In this document: in pieces, positions 46,833 through 55,655 of the stretch | How positions within the stretch are numbered: position 1 is the first letter of the stretch | Layout of the letters: the number at the start of each line of letters is the position of its first letter | Source of the DNA: Pseudomonadota bacterium | GTDB taxonomy: Bacteria > Pseudomonadota > Alphaproteobacteria > Rhizobiales > Beijerinckiaceae | DNA: 64,000 nt | Direction of reading: 5' to 3' | NCBI GenBank assembly: GCA_020161575.1 | Contig: JAIUNR010000002.1 | Span: forward strand, 248,001-312,000 | Position numbers and translations under genes: made by a program | Notes under the pieces: model-generated | Databases searched by the model: none | Seen by the model: the letters and a program-made list of their open reading frames with translations, nothing else | What the model was told of the DNA's origin: nothing

Positions 46833-47063
46833 GAATCTCGCCGCTGGCGCGGGATTCCCGCCAGCAGCGGGAATTTGGCGGCGGACCGATTATCGCTGTT
46901 GAAAACACCGAGTGTTGCCATTCAGACTCTCTACCTCGCCGAATCGATCCGCTAGGATTCCTGAAGGTCAAGCGGTGAAGTGAAAAAACTTCGCCTGGCC
47001 GATTTCAGGTTCGTCCCCCGTCCGATCTCTCGGAAAAGCCGATTGCGGCTCGTGGGCGGATTC
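46833..47063. promoter_or_regulatory. cluster of six GANTC sites upstream of gcrA
   Basis: GANTC (CcrM methylation and GcrA-binding motif) occurs at 46833, 46853, 46925, 46941, 46956 and 47059. The three central sites are 16 and 15 bp apart. Random expectation at this base composition is below one site. The rest of the 416 bp argD/gcrA gap (46681-47096) holds the argD leader hairpin and no ORF I can support. Confidence 0.6.
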
Positions 47064-47096
47064 TGTCATCGGCATCGGTGCGGCAGGGAGGATGGC

Positions 47097-47570
47097 ATGT
47101 CTTGGGATGACAATCGTATCGAACAGCTCAAGAAGCTGTGGAGCGAGGGCCTCAGCGCCAGCCAGATCGCCGCCGAGCTTGGCGGCGTCACCCGCAACGC
47201 GGTGATCGGCAAGGTCCATCGCCTCGGCCTGTCCGGTCGTGCCAAGGCCAAACCAGCCTCGGTGGCACGCCCCCGCAAGGTCGTACGCAACACCATGCGC
47301 ACCAGCGTCGTTTCCGCCCGCGGCAATCTCGCCGTGGTCGAGATGGTCGACACCGAGATCGAGATCATGCCGGTGCGCGAGAATGTCGTGATCCCGATGT
47401 CAAAGCGCATCTCGATCATGGAACTGCGCGAAGGCGTGTGCCGCTGGCCGATGGGCGACCCGCTTCAGGCCGATTTCGCCTATTGCGGCGCGGATTGCGG
47501 AGGTGGAAAGACCTATTGCGACGCGCATGCCCGCATCGCCTTCCAGCCGCAAAACGATCGCCGTCGCTGA
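47097..47570 (+). CDS. gcrA: GcrA family cell cycle regulator
   Basis: GcrA binds methylated GANTC sites and sigma70 RNA polymerase to control cell-cycle genes in alphaproteobacteria. The 157-residue protein begins SWDDNRIEQLKKLWSEGLSA, followed by ASQIAAELGGVTRNAVIGKVHRLGL (the HTH) and a basic linker, and ends with the sigma-interaction part CRWPMGDPLQADFAYCG ADC-type region with conserved cysteines. The ATG at 47097 has GGGAGGA upstream. It is divergent from argD, as in other Rhizobiales. Confidence 0.95.
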   Translation: MSWDDNRIEQLKKLWSEGLSASQIAAELGGVTRNAVIGKVHRLGLSGRAKAKPASVARPRKVVRNTMRTSVVSARGNLAVVEMVDTEIEIMPVRENVVIPMSKRISIMELREGVCRWPMGDPLQADFAYCGADCGGGKTYCDAHARIAFQPQNDRRR

Positions 47571-47589
47571 TTTGTATTCTGTTCCGCAC

Positions 47590-47619
47590 AAAACCCGCCG
47601 GAAGGCGGGTTTTCTTTTT
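47590..47619. terminator. bidirectional terminator between gcrA and phoB
   Basis: AAAACCCGCC-GGAA-GGCGGGTTTT is a perfect 10 bp stem. After it on the plus strand comes CTTTTT; on the minus strand TTTT closes the stem. It lies 20 bp after the gcrA stop and serves the convergent phoB operon too. Confidence 0.85.
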
Positions 47620-47632
47620 CAGCAGCGCTCCC

Positions 47633-48346
47633 TCAGGGCACGCGACCGAAGGTCTCGTCAAAGGAATACCCCGCGCCGCGCACGGTGCGGATAGGATCCG
47701 CCTGCCCGCGCCGGTTCAGAACCTTGCGCAACCGGCCGACATGGACATCCACCGTGCGCTCGTCGACATAGACATCCTGCCCCCAGACAGCATCGAGCAA
47801 TTGATCGCGCGCGAAAACGCGCCCTGGGCTGGTCATGAGGAATTCCAGCAGGCGGAATTCGGTGGGGCCGAGATGCAGCTCCTTTTCCGCGCGCCGCACG
47901 CGCTTGGTCACGCGGTCGAGTTCGAGATCGCCATGCGCCAGGCGATGCGCGACATGATCCGGCTTGGCGCGACGCAGCAGCGCATTGACGCGCGCGACAA
48001 GCTCGGGAACTGAAAACGGCTTGACGATATAATCATCCGCGCCCTGCGTGAGCCCGCGGATACGTTCCGATTCCTCCCCGCGCGCGGTGAGCATGATGAC
48101 GGGAAGCAGCGCCGTCTCGGGCCGAGCCCGCAGGCGCCGGCACAATTCGATGCCGGAAACCGCCGGGAGCATCCAATCGAGGATCACGAGATCGGGCACG
48201 CATTCCTTCAGGCGGATATCCGCCTCGTCACCGCGCGCCACATGCTCGACCTCGTAGCCCTCCGCGGTCAGATTGTAGCGGACGAGGATCGCCAGCGCTT
48301 CCTCATCCTCGACGATCAGGATCTTCGCAGCCAAGGGCGGCCTCAC
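47633..48346 (-). CDS. phoB: phosphate regulon response regulator PhoB
   Basis: A 237-residue OmpR-family regulator: receiver domain with the acidic pair in ILIVEDEEAL, phospho-acceptor Asp in LVILDWMLPAVSG and Lys in DDYIVKPFS, then a winged-helix DNA-binding domain (LGPTEFRLLEFLMTSPGRVF, YVDERTVDVHVGRLRKVL). It binds Pho boxes, of which three candidates are in this window. The GTG start overlaps the phoU stop by 4 bp, so it is the last gene of the pst-phoU-phoB run. Confidence 0.95.
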   Translation of the reverse strand: MRPPLAAKILIVEDEEALAILVRYNLTAEGYEVEHVARGDEADIRLKECVPDLVILDWMLPAVSGIELCRRLRARPETALLPVIMLTARGEESERIRGLTQGADDYIVKPFSVPELVARVNALLRRAKPDHVAHRLAHGDLELDRVTKRVRRAEKELHLGPTEFRLLEFLMTSPGRVFARDQLLDAVWGQDVYVDERTVDVHVGRLRKVLNRRGQADPIRTVRGAGYSFDETFGRVP

Positions 48347-49056
48347 TCATCGGAAGGCGTGAGCGCGAAGACGGAAGATCCGCCTTTCGGGCGCGGACCG
48401 CTCAGCTGCTGCCCGGTCTCGATGAAATGCACCGTCTCGGCGATATTGGTCGCGTGATCGCCGGCGCGCTCGATATTCTTGGCGATGAAGAGCAGATGCG
48501 TCGAGAAGGTGATCGAGCGCGGATCTTCCATCATGTAGGTGAGCAACTCGCGGAAAAGCGCGTTGTTGAGCGTATCCACTTCGCCGTCATGCAGCCAGAC
48601 ATGCCGGGCGAGAGCGGGGTTGTTCTGCGAGAAACTGTCGAGCACAGTCTTGATCTGTCCAAGGACCAGATGCGCCATGTGCTGGATGCCCGCCAGCGAA
48701 CGCGCGCCGAGGAAACGATCCTCCATCACGCCCACGCGCTTGGCGATGTTCTTCACGAGATCGCCGATACGCTCGATATCGGAGGCAATCCGGATGGTGC
48801 CCATGATATGGCGCAGATCGTTCGCCATCGGCTGGCGCCGCGCGATGATCAGCACCGCCAGCTCCTCGATCTCGTGCTGGATCGTGTCGAGCTGCACGTC
48901 GCGTTCGACGACGCTCTTCGCCTTGGCTATATCGTGGCGCACAAGCGCATCGACGGCATCGACCAGCATCGTCTCCGCGAGGCCGCCCATCTGGTTGATC
49001 TTGGCCGAGAGGGCGGAAAGCTCCTCGTCATAGGCCCGAACGATATGTTGCGTCAT
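48343..49056 (-). CDS. phoU: phosphate signalling protein PhoU
   Basis: A 237-residue all-helical protein of two PhoU repeats with the E/DxxxD metal motifs (RDVQLDTIQHEIEELAVLII; IRIASDIERIGDLVKNIAKR; and AKNIERAGDHATNIAE). PhoU couples Pst transporter state to PhoR and limits phosphate uptake. The ATG at 49056 follows GGAGACAGGA. It sits between pstB and phoB, in the standard order. Confidence 0.95.
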   Translation of the reverse strand: MTQHIVRAYDEELSALSAKINQMGGLAETMLVDAVDALVRHDIAKAKSVVERDVQLDTIQHEIEELAVLIIARRQPMANDLRHIMGTIRIASDIERIGDLVKNIAKRVGVMEDRFLGARSLAGIQHMAHLVLGQIKTVLDSFSQNNPALARHVWLHDGEVDTLNNALFRELLTYMMEDPRSITFSTHLLFIAKNIERAGDHATNIAETVHFIETGQQLSGPRPKGGSSVFALTPSDE

Positions 49057-49096
49057 TCCTGTCTCCTGAGCCGGCTCTGTTTCGTATTTTCTGACG

Positions 49097-49942
49097 TCAG
49101 CCGAAGCGCCCGGTGATGTAATCTTGCGTCCTGCGATCCTTGGGATTGGTGAAGATCTGGTCGGTCGCACCTTCCTCGACCAGCGATCCCAGATGGAAGA
49201 AGGCGGTCCGCTGCGAAACACGCGCCGCCTGCTGCATCGAATGCGTGACGATCACGATCGTGAAATTCTCGCGCAATTCGTCGATCAGCTCCTCGATCTT
49301 CGCGGTCGCGATCGGATCGAGTGCGGAACAGGGCTCGTCCATCAGGATGACCTCGGGGCTGACCGCGATCGCGCGGGCGATGCACAGACGCTGCTGCTGG
49401 CCGCCGGAAAGCCCGGTGCCGGGATCGTCGAGCCTGTCCTTTACTTCCTCGAAGAGACTGGCCCGGCGCAGCGAACGCACGACGATCTCGTCCAGCTCCG
49501 CCTTGGAACGGGCAAGGCCATGAAGACGCGGGCCATAGGCCACGTTCTCGTAGATCGATTTCGGGAAAGGGTTGGGTTTCTGGAACACCATGCCGACCCG
49601 CGCGCGCAGAAGCACCGGATCGAGCATCCTGTCGTAGATGTCCTTGCCGTCGATGGTGATCTCGCCCGTCACCCGACAGGTCGAGATCGTGTCGTTCATG
49701 CGGTTGATGCAGCGCAGGAAGGTCGACTTGCCGCAGCCCGAGGGGCCGATGAAGGCCGTGACCGCCTTCTCGGGAATATCGACGAAGACATCCTTGAGCG
49801 CATGCTTCTCACCGTAATGGACATTGACGCCGCGCGCGGCGACCTTGGCGCTTGCCGCTTTCGGCGCGCCTTGCGCATCGCCGGCATTCAGGGCTTTCGC
49901 GGTTTCGGACGCAAAGCTCATCTCAGGAACCTTTTCAAACAT
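49097..49942 (-). CDS. pstB: phosphate ABC transporter ATP-binding protein PstB
   Basis: A 281-residue ATPase with Walker [22 protein letters not shown] loop [11 protein letters not shown], signature [14 protein letters not shown] and Walker [15 protein letters not shown], the PstB signature set. An N-terminal extension of about 35 residues precedes the ABC core. The ATG at 49942 is 1 bp from the pstA stop; the ATG at 49921 (MSFASETA), preceded by AAGG, is an alternative start. Confidence 0.95.
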   Translation of the reverse strand: MFEKVPEMSFASETAKALNAGDAQGAPKAASAKVAARGVNVHYGEKHALKDVFVDIPEKAVTAFIGPSGCGKSTFLRCINRMNDTISTCRVTGEITIDGKDIYDRMLDPVLLRARVGMVFQKPNPFPKSIYENVAYGPRLHGLARSKAELDEIVVRSLRRASLFEEVKDRLDDPGTGLSGGQQQRLCIARAIAVSPEVILMDEPCSALDPIATAKIEELIDELRENFTIVIVTHSMQQAARVSQRTAFFHLGSLVEEGATDQIFTNPKDRRTQDYITGRFG

Positions 49943-49943
49943 G

Positions 49944-51689
49944 TTACCAGCGCCGCTCGAAACGACGGCGAAGCAGGATGGCCGCGCCGTTCATGACAAA
50001 CAGGAAGCCGAGCAGAACCATGATGGCAGCCGCCGTACGGGTCTGGAAGGCCATTTCGGGGAGGTCGGACCAGAGATAGATCTGGACCGGCAGAACGGTC
50101 GCCGCATCCGTGACACCGGCCGGCACATCGACAATGAACGCCACCATCCCGATCATCAGAAGCGGAGCGGTCTCGCCAAGCGCATGCGCCATCCCGATGA
50201 TCGTTCCGGTCATGATGCCGGGCATTGCCAGCGGCAGGACATGGTGGAAGATCGCCTGCTGATGCGAGGCGCCGACGCCGAGCGCGGCTTCCTTGATCGA
50301 AGGCGGCACCGCCTTCAGGGCAGCGCGGGAGGCGATGATGATCGTCGGCAGCACCAGCAGCGCCAGAACCAGCCCGCCCACCAGCGGCGCGGAACGTGGC
50401 AGGCCGAAGAAATTCAGGAACATCGCAAGGCCGAGCAGGCCGAAAACGATGGAGGGAACCGCCGCGAGATTGTTGATATTGACCTCGAGAATATCCGTCA
50501 GCCGGTTCTTCGGCGCGAATTCCTCAAGATAGACCGCCGCGCCAACCCCGATCGGAAGGCAGAACAGCAAGGTGACCAGCAAGGTCAGCGCAGAACCTGT
50601 CAGCGCACCGCGGATACCGGCGAGTTCGGGTTCGCGACTGTCACCATTGGTGAAGAAGCGGGTCGCGAACGCATTCTGGAGCTGCCCCTTCGCGCGCAAG
50701 GCCTCGAGCCAGGCGATTTCCGCATCCGTCACGCGGCGATCCGCCTCGGGCGTGACATAGGTCGCGACACGCCAGGCTTTCACCTCCGTTACGCCGTCAC
50801 TTGGCGCGACCAGAACCGTGCCGCGCGCGCTGTCCTTGCCGATTTCGGAAAGCAGGAACATGCCGCCCCCCGCCTCAACGACGAGGCTGGGAAGCAGGGT
50901 CGGATCGAGCGCTTCGGTCGAGCCCGCATCATCTGCGCGTTTGCGCAAGCCGTCACGCCGCTGGGTCAACTCCATGCGCTGGGCGTCCAAAGCGGTATTG
51001 TCCATGCCCGGCCTGGAAGGAGGAATGCGGGAGAGGTCGCGCGAGAGCGCATCTGCCCGGCTCCGCAACACGCCTTTCAGCGCACCGAGCGGTGCGGCGA
51101 AAGCGCTGGCGCCGCGAAGCTCGACCGCACCACCATCGAGGTTCAGTGCAAGCGCGCCGCCGCCATCGGCCCGTTCGATCCGGGTGCCCTTTCCCTTGAG
51201 ATGAAGATCGGCATCATCCGAGAGCAGCACCGGCATGCGGATCGTCTTTCCGATCAGGGACGGATCGGCAAGCACGCGCACGCGCAGATCGTCGCCCGCG
51301 CCCGCCGATACCAAACCTTCGAGTTTGCGACGCAGCCGGCGTTCCTTCACATTCGGGAACTGGTTCCGCAGGGCATCATAGACAAGCCGCTGATAATCGG
51401 CCGCGCGCAATTCCGCCGGATCGCGCGTACCCTTCGGATCAATCGTTTCTGCGCTCAGCGTTATTTCCAACAGCGCGCGATGCTCGAAAAAGGCCGGCAT
51501 TCCCTTGCGGATGATATCGCCGAGCAGCGCAAGGACGAAAACACCCGCCACCAATACCGCCGCAAGCCCGAAGAACTTGAAGCGTGCCTCGGCCCGGTAG
51601 CGGCGCTTCATGCGCGCCATGGATTCGGCGGAATAGGGATCAACGCCACGAAAGGCGGTCGGCGCTGGCGCCTTGATTGCCTCAGTCAT
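49944..51689 (-). CDS. pstA: phosphate ABC transporter permease PstA (long form)
   Basis: A 581-residue PstA in which the C-terminal ~280 residues are the permease ([60 protein letters not shown] coupling loop). The N-terminal half begins with a transmembrane helix ([20 protein letters not shown]) and a periplasmic DUF3333-type domain, the usual alphaproteobacterial form about twice the E. coli length. Overlaps pstC by 8 bp. Confidence 0.93.
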   Translation of the reverse strand: MTEAIKAPAPTAFRGVDPYSAESMARMKRRYRAEARFKFFGLAAVLVAGVFVLALLGDIIRKGMPAFFEHRALLEITLSAETIDPKGTRDPAELRAADYQRLVYDALRNQFPNVKERRLRRKLEGLVSAGAGDDLRVRVLADPSLIGKTIRMPVLLSDDADLHLKGKGTRIERADGGGALALNLDGGAVELRGASAFAAPLGALKGVLRSRADALSRDLSRIPPSRPGMDNTALDAQRMELTQRRDGLRKRADDAGSTEALDPTLLPSLVVEAGGGMFLLSEIGKDSARGTVLVAPSDGVTEVKAWRVATYVTPEADRRVTDAEIAWLEALRAKGQLQNAFATRFFTNGDSREPELAGIRGALTGSALTLLVTLLFCLPIGVGAAVYLEEFAPKNRLTDILEVNINNLAAVPSIVFGLLGLAMFLNFFGLPRSAPLVGGLVLALLVLPTIIIASRAALKAVPPSIKEAALGVGASHQQAIFHHVLPLAMPGIMTGTIIGMAHALGETAPLLMIGMVAFIVDVPAGVTDAATVLPVQIYLWSDLPEMAFQTRTAAAIMVLLGFLFVMNGAAILLRRRFERRW

Positions 51690-53061
51690 ATTGTTCCCGA
51701 TACTTCCGGACGATCGCGAGCGCGATCACGTTGAGGGTCAGGGTGAAGAAGAAGAGCACGAAGCCAAGCGCGAAGGCCGCCAGCGTCTTGGCGCTGTCGA
51801 ATTCCTGATCCCCCACGAGGATGGTCTTGATCTGCACGGTGAAGGTTGTCACCGCATCGAGCGGGTTGAAGGAGAGGTTCGCGGCAAGACCAGCCGCCAT
51901 CACCACGATCATCGTCTCGCCGACCGCACGGCTGATCGCGAGCATGAAGGCCGAGACGATCCCCGGCAGCGCCGCCGGAAGGACCACGCGCTGGATGGTT
52001 TCGGAATGCGTCGCCCCCATGGCGAGCGAGCCGTCGCGCAGGGATTGCGGCACGGCGGTGATCACGTCGTCGGAGAGGGAGGAAACGAAGGGAATGATCA
52101 TCATCCCCATCACGATGCCCGCGGCAAGCGCGCTTTCCGAGGCGACATTGAGCCCGAGCATGGCACCGAATTCCCGCACAAGCGGCGCAACGGTAAGCGC
52201 GGCGAAGAAGCCGAGCACCACGGTGGGAATGCCCGCGAGGATTTCAAGCACGGGTTTCGCCCAGGCGCGAAAGCGCGGCGAGGCATATTCCGCCATATAG
52301 ATCGCCGCGAACAGGCCGATCGGCCCCGCGATGAAAATGGCGATGGTGGAGATGAGCGCCGTGCCGGCGACAAGAGGAAGGATGCCGAAAGCGCCGGAGG
52401 AGCCGCCCTGATCCGCGCGGATCGCGGTCTGGGGAGACCATTGCGTTCCGAACAGGAATTCGGTCGGCGACACTTTCTGGAAAAAGCGGATGGTTTCGAA
52501 CAGAACCGAAAAGACGATGCCGATCGTTGTCAGGACCGCGATCCCCGCGCATACGAGCAGCGCCAGTCTTACAATCGCCTCGAAGCGGTTGCGCGCGCGA
52601 AACAGGGGCGTGACGGCGCGAAGCGCGTAAAGCAGCCCGACAAGCCCGACGCTCAGGCCCAGCGCACCGACACCCCAGCGGGCGAGCCCGGAGAGATAGG
52701 CGAAAACCGCCGCGCCGGCCTCGATCGCCGGGCTCGGCCGGCCCGAGAACCGCCCGGCCGCCAGATCCTGAATCTCGCGGAAAGCCGCGCCGCGCCGCAG
52801 GGCATCGTCCAGCAGGGCGGGATCGGCCGCCATCAGCGATTGCCGCTCGATCGCCCCGGAGGCAAGCGGCACCGCGATCGCGTAGATCGCCAGCATCGGC
52901 AGCAGCACGAAGCAAGCCGCAAACAGCCCATGATAGATCGGGCGGGAATGCAACGCCTCTCCCCGCGAGACCTGCTGCGCACGCGCGCGCGCCGCCATGA
53001 AAGCCAGTGCCGCCAGCGCGACCATCAGGGAGAAATAAACCGGAGCCACGCGCCCCCCCAT
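51682..53061 (-). CDS. pstC: phosphate ABC transporter permease PstC (long form)
   Basis: A 459-residue PstC. The C-terminal part holds the permease (FGILPLVAGTALISTIAIFIAGPIGLFAAIYMAEYASPR, AGIPTVVLGFFAALTVAPL, AMGATHSETIQRVVLPAALPGI coupling loop). An extended N-terminus has extra helices, as in other alphaproteobacteria. It pairs with PstA and follows pstS after a hairpin. Confidence 0.93.
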   Translation of the reverse strand: MGGRVAPVYFSLMVALAALAFMAARARAQQVSRGEALHSRPIYHGLFAACFVLLPMLAIYAIAVPLASGAIERQSLMAADPALLDDALRRGAAFREIQDLAAGRFSGRPSPAIEAGAAVFAYLSGLARWGVGALGLSVGLVGLLYALRAVTPLFRARNRFEAIVRLALLVCAGIAVLTTIGIVFSVLFETIRFFQKVSPTEFLFGTQWSPQTAIRADQGGSSGAFGILPLVAGTALISTIAIFIAGPIGLFAAIYMAEYASPRFRAWAKPVLEILAGIPTVVLGFFAALTVAPLVREFGAMLGLNVASESALAAGIVMGMMIIPFVSSLSDDVITAVPQSLRDGSLAMGATHSETIQRVVLPAALPGIVSAFMLAISRAVGETMIVVMAAGLAANLSFNPLDAVTTFTVQIKTILVGDQEFDSAKTLAAFALGFVLFFFTLTLNVIALAIVRKYREQYD

Positions 53062-53091
53062 CCGCCGGCGTTAACCGGCACAACTCAACCG

Positions 53092-53119
53092 AAAACCGGG
53101 GTCGTCAGCACGACCCCGG
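53092..53119 (-). terminator. hairpin with U tract between pstS and pstC
   Basis: On the minus strand, a perfect 10 bp stem (CCGGGGTCGT / ACGACCCCGG, 4-nt loop) is followed by TTTTC, 28 bp after the pstS stop. Probably a partial terminator or 3'-end stabiliser that lets the abundant binding protein be made in excess over the transporter. Confidence 0.65.
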
Positions 53120-53147
53120 CCTGTGCGGATCGCTCATCCGCCGGAAC

Positions 53148-54197
53148 TTACTTCGGCAGGCCTTCGCCGGTCATCGGCTTCAGGCCCGTGGCATTCGCCC
53201 GCGCAGCGGCGAGCTTTTCCTTCGGAACCGGGACCAGCCCCTTCTTCTCGAGATAGCCACCCTCGCCGGCGGCTTTCTCGGAGACATATTCCGTCACGAA
53301 CTTGTCGAGCCCCGGAACGACGCCGACATGCGCCTTCTTGACATAGACGAACAGCTCGCGCGAGGGGCCATATTTGAGGCTGGCGATGGTTTCCATATCC
53401 GGGACCATGCCGTCGATCGTGGCGCCCTGGATCTTGGCGACATTCTCTTCGAGGAAGGAATAGCCAAAGACGCCGAAAGCGTTCGGATTGGCCTCGAGTT
53501 TCTGGACAATGACGTTGTCGTTCTCGCCGGCCTCGACATAGGCGCCATCCTCGCGGATGGATTTCCAGGCCGCATCGAACGCCTTGCGATCCGACGCCTT
53601 GAGCGCCTTCATCGCCGGGATCTGCTCGGCACCCGGCTCGAGCACCAACTCATGAAGCGAATCGCGCGTGCCGGAAGTCGGCGGCGGGCCGAGCACCTCG
53701 ATCGCGCGGTTTGGCAGGGACGGATCGATCTGGTTCCAGGTCTTGTAGGGATTGGGAACGAGCTTGCCATCCTTGTCCGGCACATTCTTGGCCAAAGCGA
53801 GGAAGATCTGGGCGCGGGTCAGTTTGATCGGCTGCGACTTCTTCGAATGGGCGAGGGTGAGGCCGTCATATCCCACCATCAGCTCGACGATCTCACTGAC
53901 GCCGTTCTTCTGGCATTGCTCGAACTCGCCGACCTTCATGCGGCGGGAGGCATTGGTCGCATCGGGGAACTTGATGCCAACACCTTCGCAGAACAGCTTC
54001 ATGCCGCCGCCGGTGCCGGTGGACTCAACCACCGGAGTCTTGACGCCGCCCGTCTTGCCGAGCTGCTCGGCAACCGCCGTGGTGAACGGATAGACCGTCG
54101 AGGAGCCGACGATGCGAATCTGGTCGCGGGCCGAGGCGGCACCAACGCTGAAAGCCAGAACAAGCGCGCTCGCGCCGAGAAATTTTGCTGATGTCAT
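53148..54197 (-). CDS. pstS: phosphate ABC transporter substrate-binding protein PstS
   Basis: A 349-residue periplasmic phosphate-binding protein. After a signal peptide (KFLGASALVLAFSVGAASA, cleavage before RDQ) it has IRIVGSSTVYPFTTAVAEQL, VESTGTGGGMKLFCEGVG and TSGTRDSLHELV, the SphX/PstS phosphate-binding loops. A GGGAGATGT ribosome site precedes the ATG at 54197. The promoter contains a Pho-box-like site. Confidence 0.95.
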   Translation of the reverse strand: MTSAKFLGASALVLAFSVGAASARDQIRIVGSSTVYPFTTAVAEQLGKTGGVKTPVVESTGTGGGMKLFCEGVGIKFPDATNASRRMKVGEFEQCQKNGVSEIVELMVGYDGLTLAHSKKSQPIKLTRAQIFLALAKNVPDKDGKLVPNPYKTWNQIDPSLPNRAIEVLGPPPTSGTRDSLHELVLEPGAEQIPAMKALKASDRKAFDAAWKSIREDGAYVEAGENDNVIVQKLEANPNAFGVFGYSFLEENVAKIQGATIDGMVPDMETIASLKYGPSRELFVYVKKAHVGVVPGLDKFVTEYVSEKAAGEGGYLEKKGLVPVPKEKLAAARANATGLKPMTGEGLPK

Positions 54198-54283
54198 GGG
54201 ACATCTCCCTGTTTCCATGACGCCGCCGGCCAGATTGTCATCCGGCTCCAACTCGGCGCCCGGCGCGGTTCTAGCGCCGCTTC

Positions 54284-54301
54284 GTGACGCCTATATGACA
54301 G
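54284..54301 (-). promoter_or_regulatory. Pho box upstream of pstS
   Basis: On the minus strand CTGTCAT-ATAG-GCGTCAC: the first half is a perfect PhoB half-site, the second keeps the GTCA core, giving 11 of 14 defined matches. TAGAAC (-10) starts 10 bp after the second half. It lies in the AT-rich phoR-pstS gap, about 87 bp before the start codon. Confidence 0.75.
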
Positions 54302-54332
54302 TCTATCCTTCTGTTTTTAATATGTTTTTATT

Positions 54333-55655
54333 TCACTCTCCGGCGGCCTGCAACACAACTGTGAAGCTTGATCCCTTGCCCGGCATGCTCTCGATGGCCA
54401 GCCGGCCGCGATGGCGCGTAACGATATGTTTGACGATCGCCAGCCCGAGCCCGGTTCCGCCCATGCCCCGACTCTCGTTGACATCCGCGCGGTAGAAGCG
54501 CTCCGTGAGGCGCGGCAGATGCTCGGGCGCGATTCCGGGACCGTAATCGCGAATGATCGTCGCATAGGCGGGTTTACCAGCTTCTTCTACCCCCTCGATC
54601 TCGACATCGACACGCTCCCCGCTCTGGCCGTATTTGATGGCATTCTCGATGAGATTCTCGAAGACGCGCAGCAATTCATCGCGATCGCCGGTCACGACCG
54701 GCGCCCCTGCCACCACCTTGATCTCCAGAACCACGCCGCGATCCTTCGCAAGACCGCTCAGCACATCGCAGACCGAGCGCACCAGCAGGCCGAGATCGAT
54801 GCGATCGGAGGGGGCGATATGCTCGGACATCTCGATCTTGGAGAGCGAGAGCAGATCCTCGATCAGGCGCGCCATGCGCCGTGCCTGGGTCTGCATGATC
54901 ACGAGGAAACTCTTGCGCGCCGCCGCGTCGTCGCGCGCGGCGCCCTGAAGCGTCTCGATGAAGCCGAGAATGGAGGCGAGCGGCGTACGCAGCTCATGGC
55001 TGGCATTGGCGACGAAATCCACCCGCATCGCCTCAAGGCGCTTGGCGGCTGTCGTTTCCGGCATCGACACCACGGCAAAGGCGATGCCCGGTTCTCCCGG
55101 CGCGGCCTGCTGCTCACGCGAGAGCCGGCGGATGATCACATCGAAGCTGCGCGTCACCGGCACGCGCTCGACAAGTTCCGTCTGCGCTTCCGGGCGATGC
55201 GTCAAAACGCTTTCAAGCGTGGCGAGAAAGTTGGGCGCGCGCACCACGAAGGAGAGGGGATGCTCCCGCCTCAGACCCGGAAAGGCGGTGTAGGCCGCCG
55301 AATTCGCATGCACGACATTGCCGCGCCTGTCGATCAGCACGGTCGGAGAGGAAATCGCGTCCAGCACCGCGTTGAGCCGCGCTTCCGGCGCCGCGGCAAC
55401 CGCACGCAAGGGCGCACTGCGCGGAAGATCCCAGCTCCGACGCCGGCGCAACGCGAGCATCATGCCGAATGCCGCCAGAATGGCGAAGGAAAATGCCAGA
55501 GCGGGGCGATGCGACGAAACCGCAAGGATCAACAAGCCCGTCAGCGCGATAATGCACAAGCCCGACCCGAGCAACATGGCGGGCGAGGAATCCCCCTCCC
55601 CGCCGGTTTGGTGGCGGACGGAATCACCGGAGCGATCGTCCTCCGGCGCGCTCAT
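54333..55655 (-). CDS. phoR: phosphate regulon sensor histidine kinase PhoR
   Basis: A 440-residue kinase. Two N-terminal transmembrane helices (LLGSGLCIIALTGLLILAVS and a second around 48-65), a PAS domain (LDAISSPTVLIDRRGNVVHA), HisKA with NASHELRTPLASILGFIETL and an ATPase domain (NLIENAIKYGQ, DYGPGIAPEHL, GGTGLGLAIVKHIV). It phosphorylates PhoB at low phosphate. Its ATG overlaps the stop of the upstream YbhN-like gene (ATGA). Confidence 0.93.
   Translation of the reverse strand: MSAPEDDRSGDSVRHQTGGEGDSSPAMLLGSGLCIIALTGLLILAVSSHRPALAFSFAILAAFGMMLALRRRRSWDLPRSAPLRAVAAAPEARLNAVLDAISSPTVLIDRRGNVVHANSAAYTAFPGLRREHPLSFVVRAPNFLATLESVLTHRPEAQTELVERVPVTRSFDVIIRRLSREQQAAPGEPGIAFAVVSMPETTAAKRLEAMRVDFVANASHELRTPLASILGFIETLQGAARDDAAARKSFLVIMQTQARRMARLIEDLLSLSKIEMSEHIAPSDRIDLGLLVRSVCDVLSGLAKDRGVVLEIKVVAGAPVVTGDRDELLRVFENLIENAIKYGQSGERVDVEIEGVEEAGKPAYATIIRDYGPGIAPEHLPRLTERFYRADVNESRGMGGTGLGLAIVKHIVTRHRGRLAIESMPGKGSSFTVVLQAAGE

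Noticed and set aside
46843-46865. Leader peptide rich in arginine codons before the argD hairpin
   Set aside because: The ATG-started frame over the hairpin has several arginines but only within and after the stem, and no good ribosome site, so a ribosome-mediated attenuator is not supported.
49824-51734. A 636-codon plus-strand frame opposite pstB and pstA
   Set aside because: Antisense shadow of the pst genes, rich in Arg, Gln and His; no recognisable domain.
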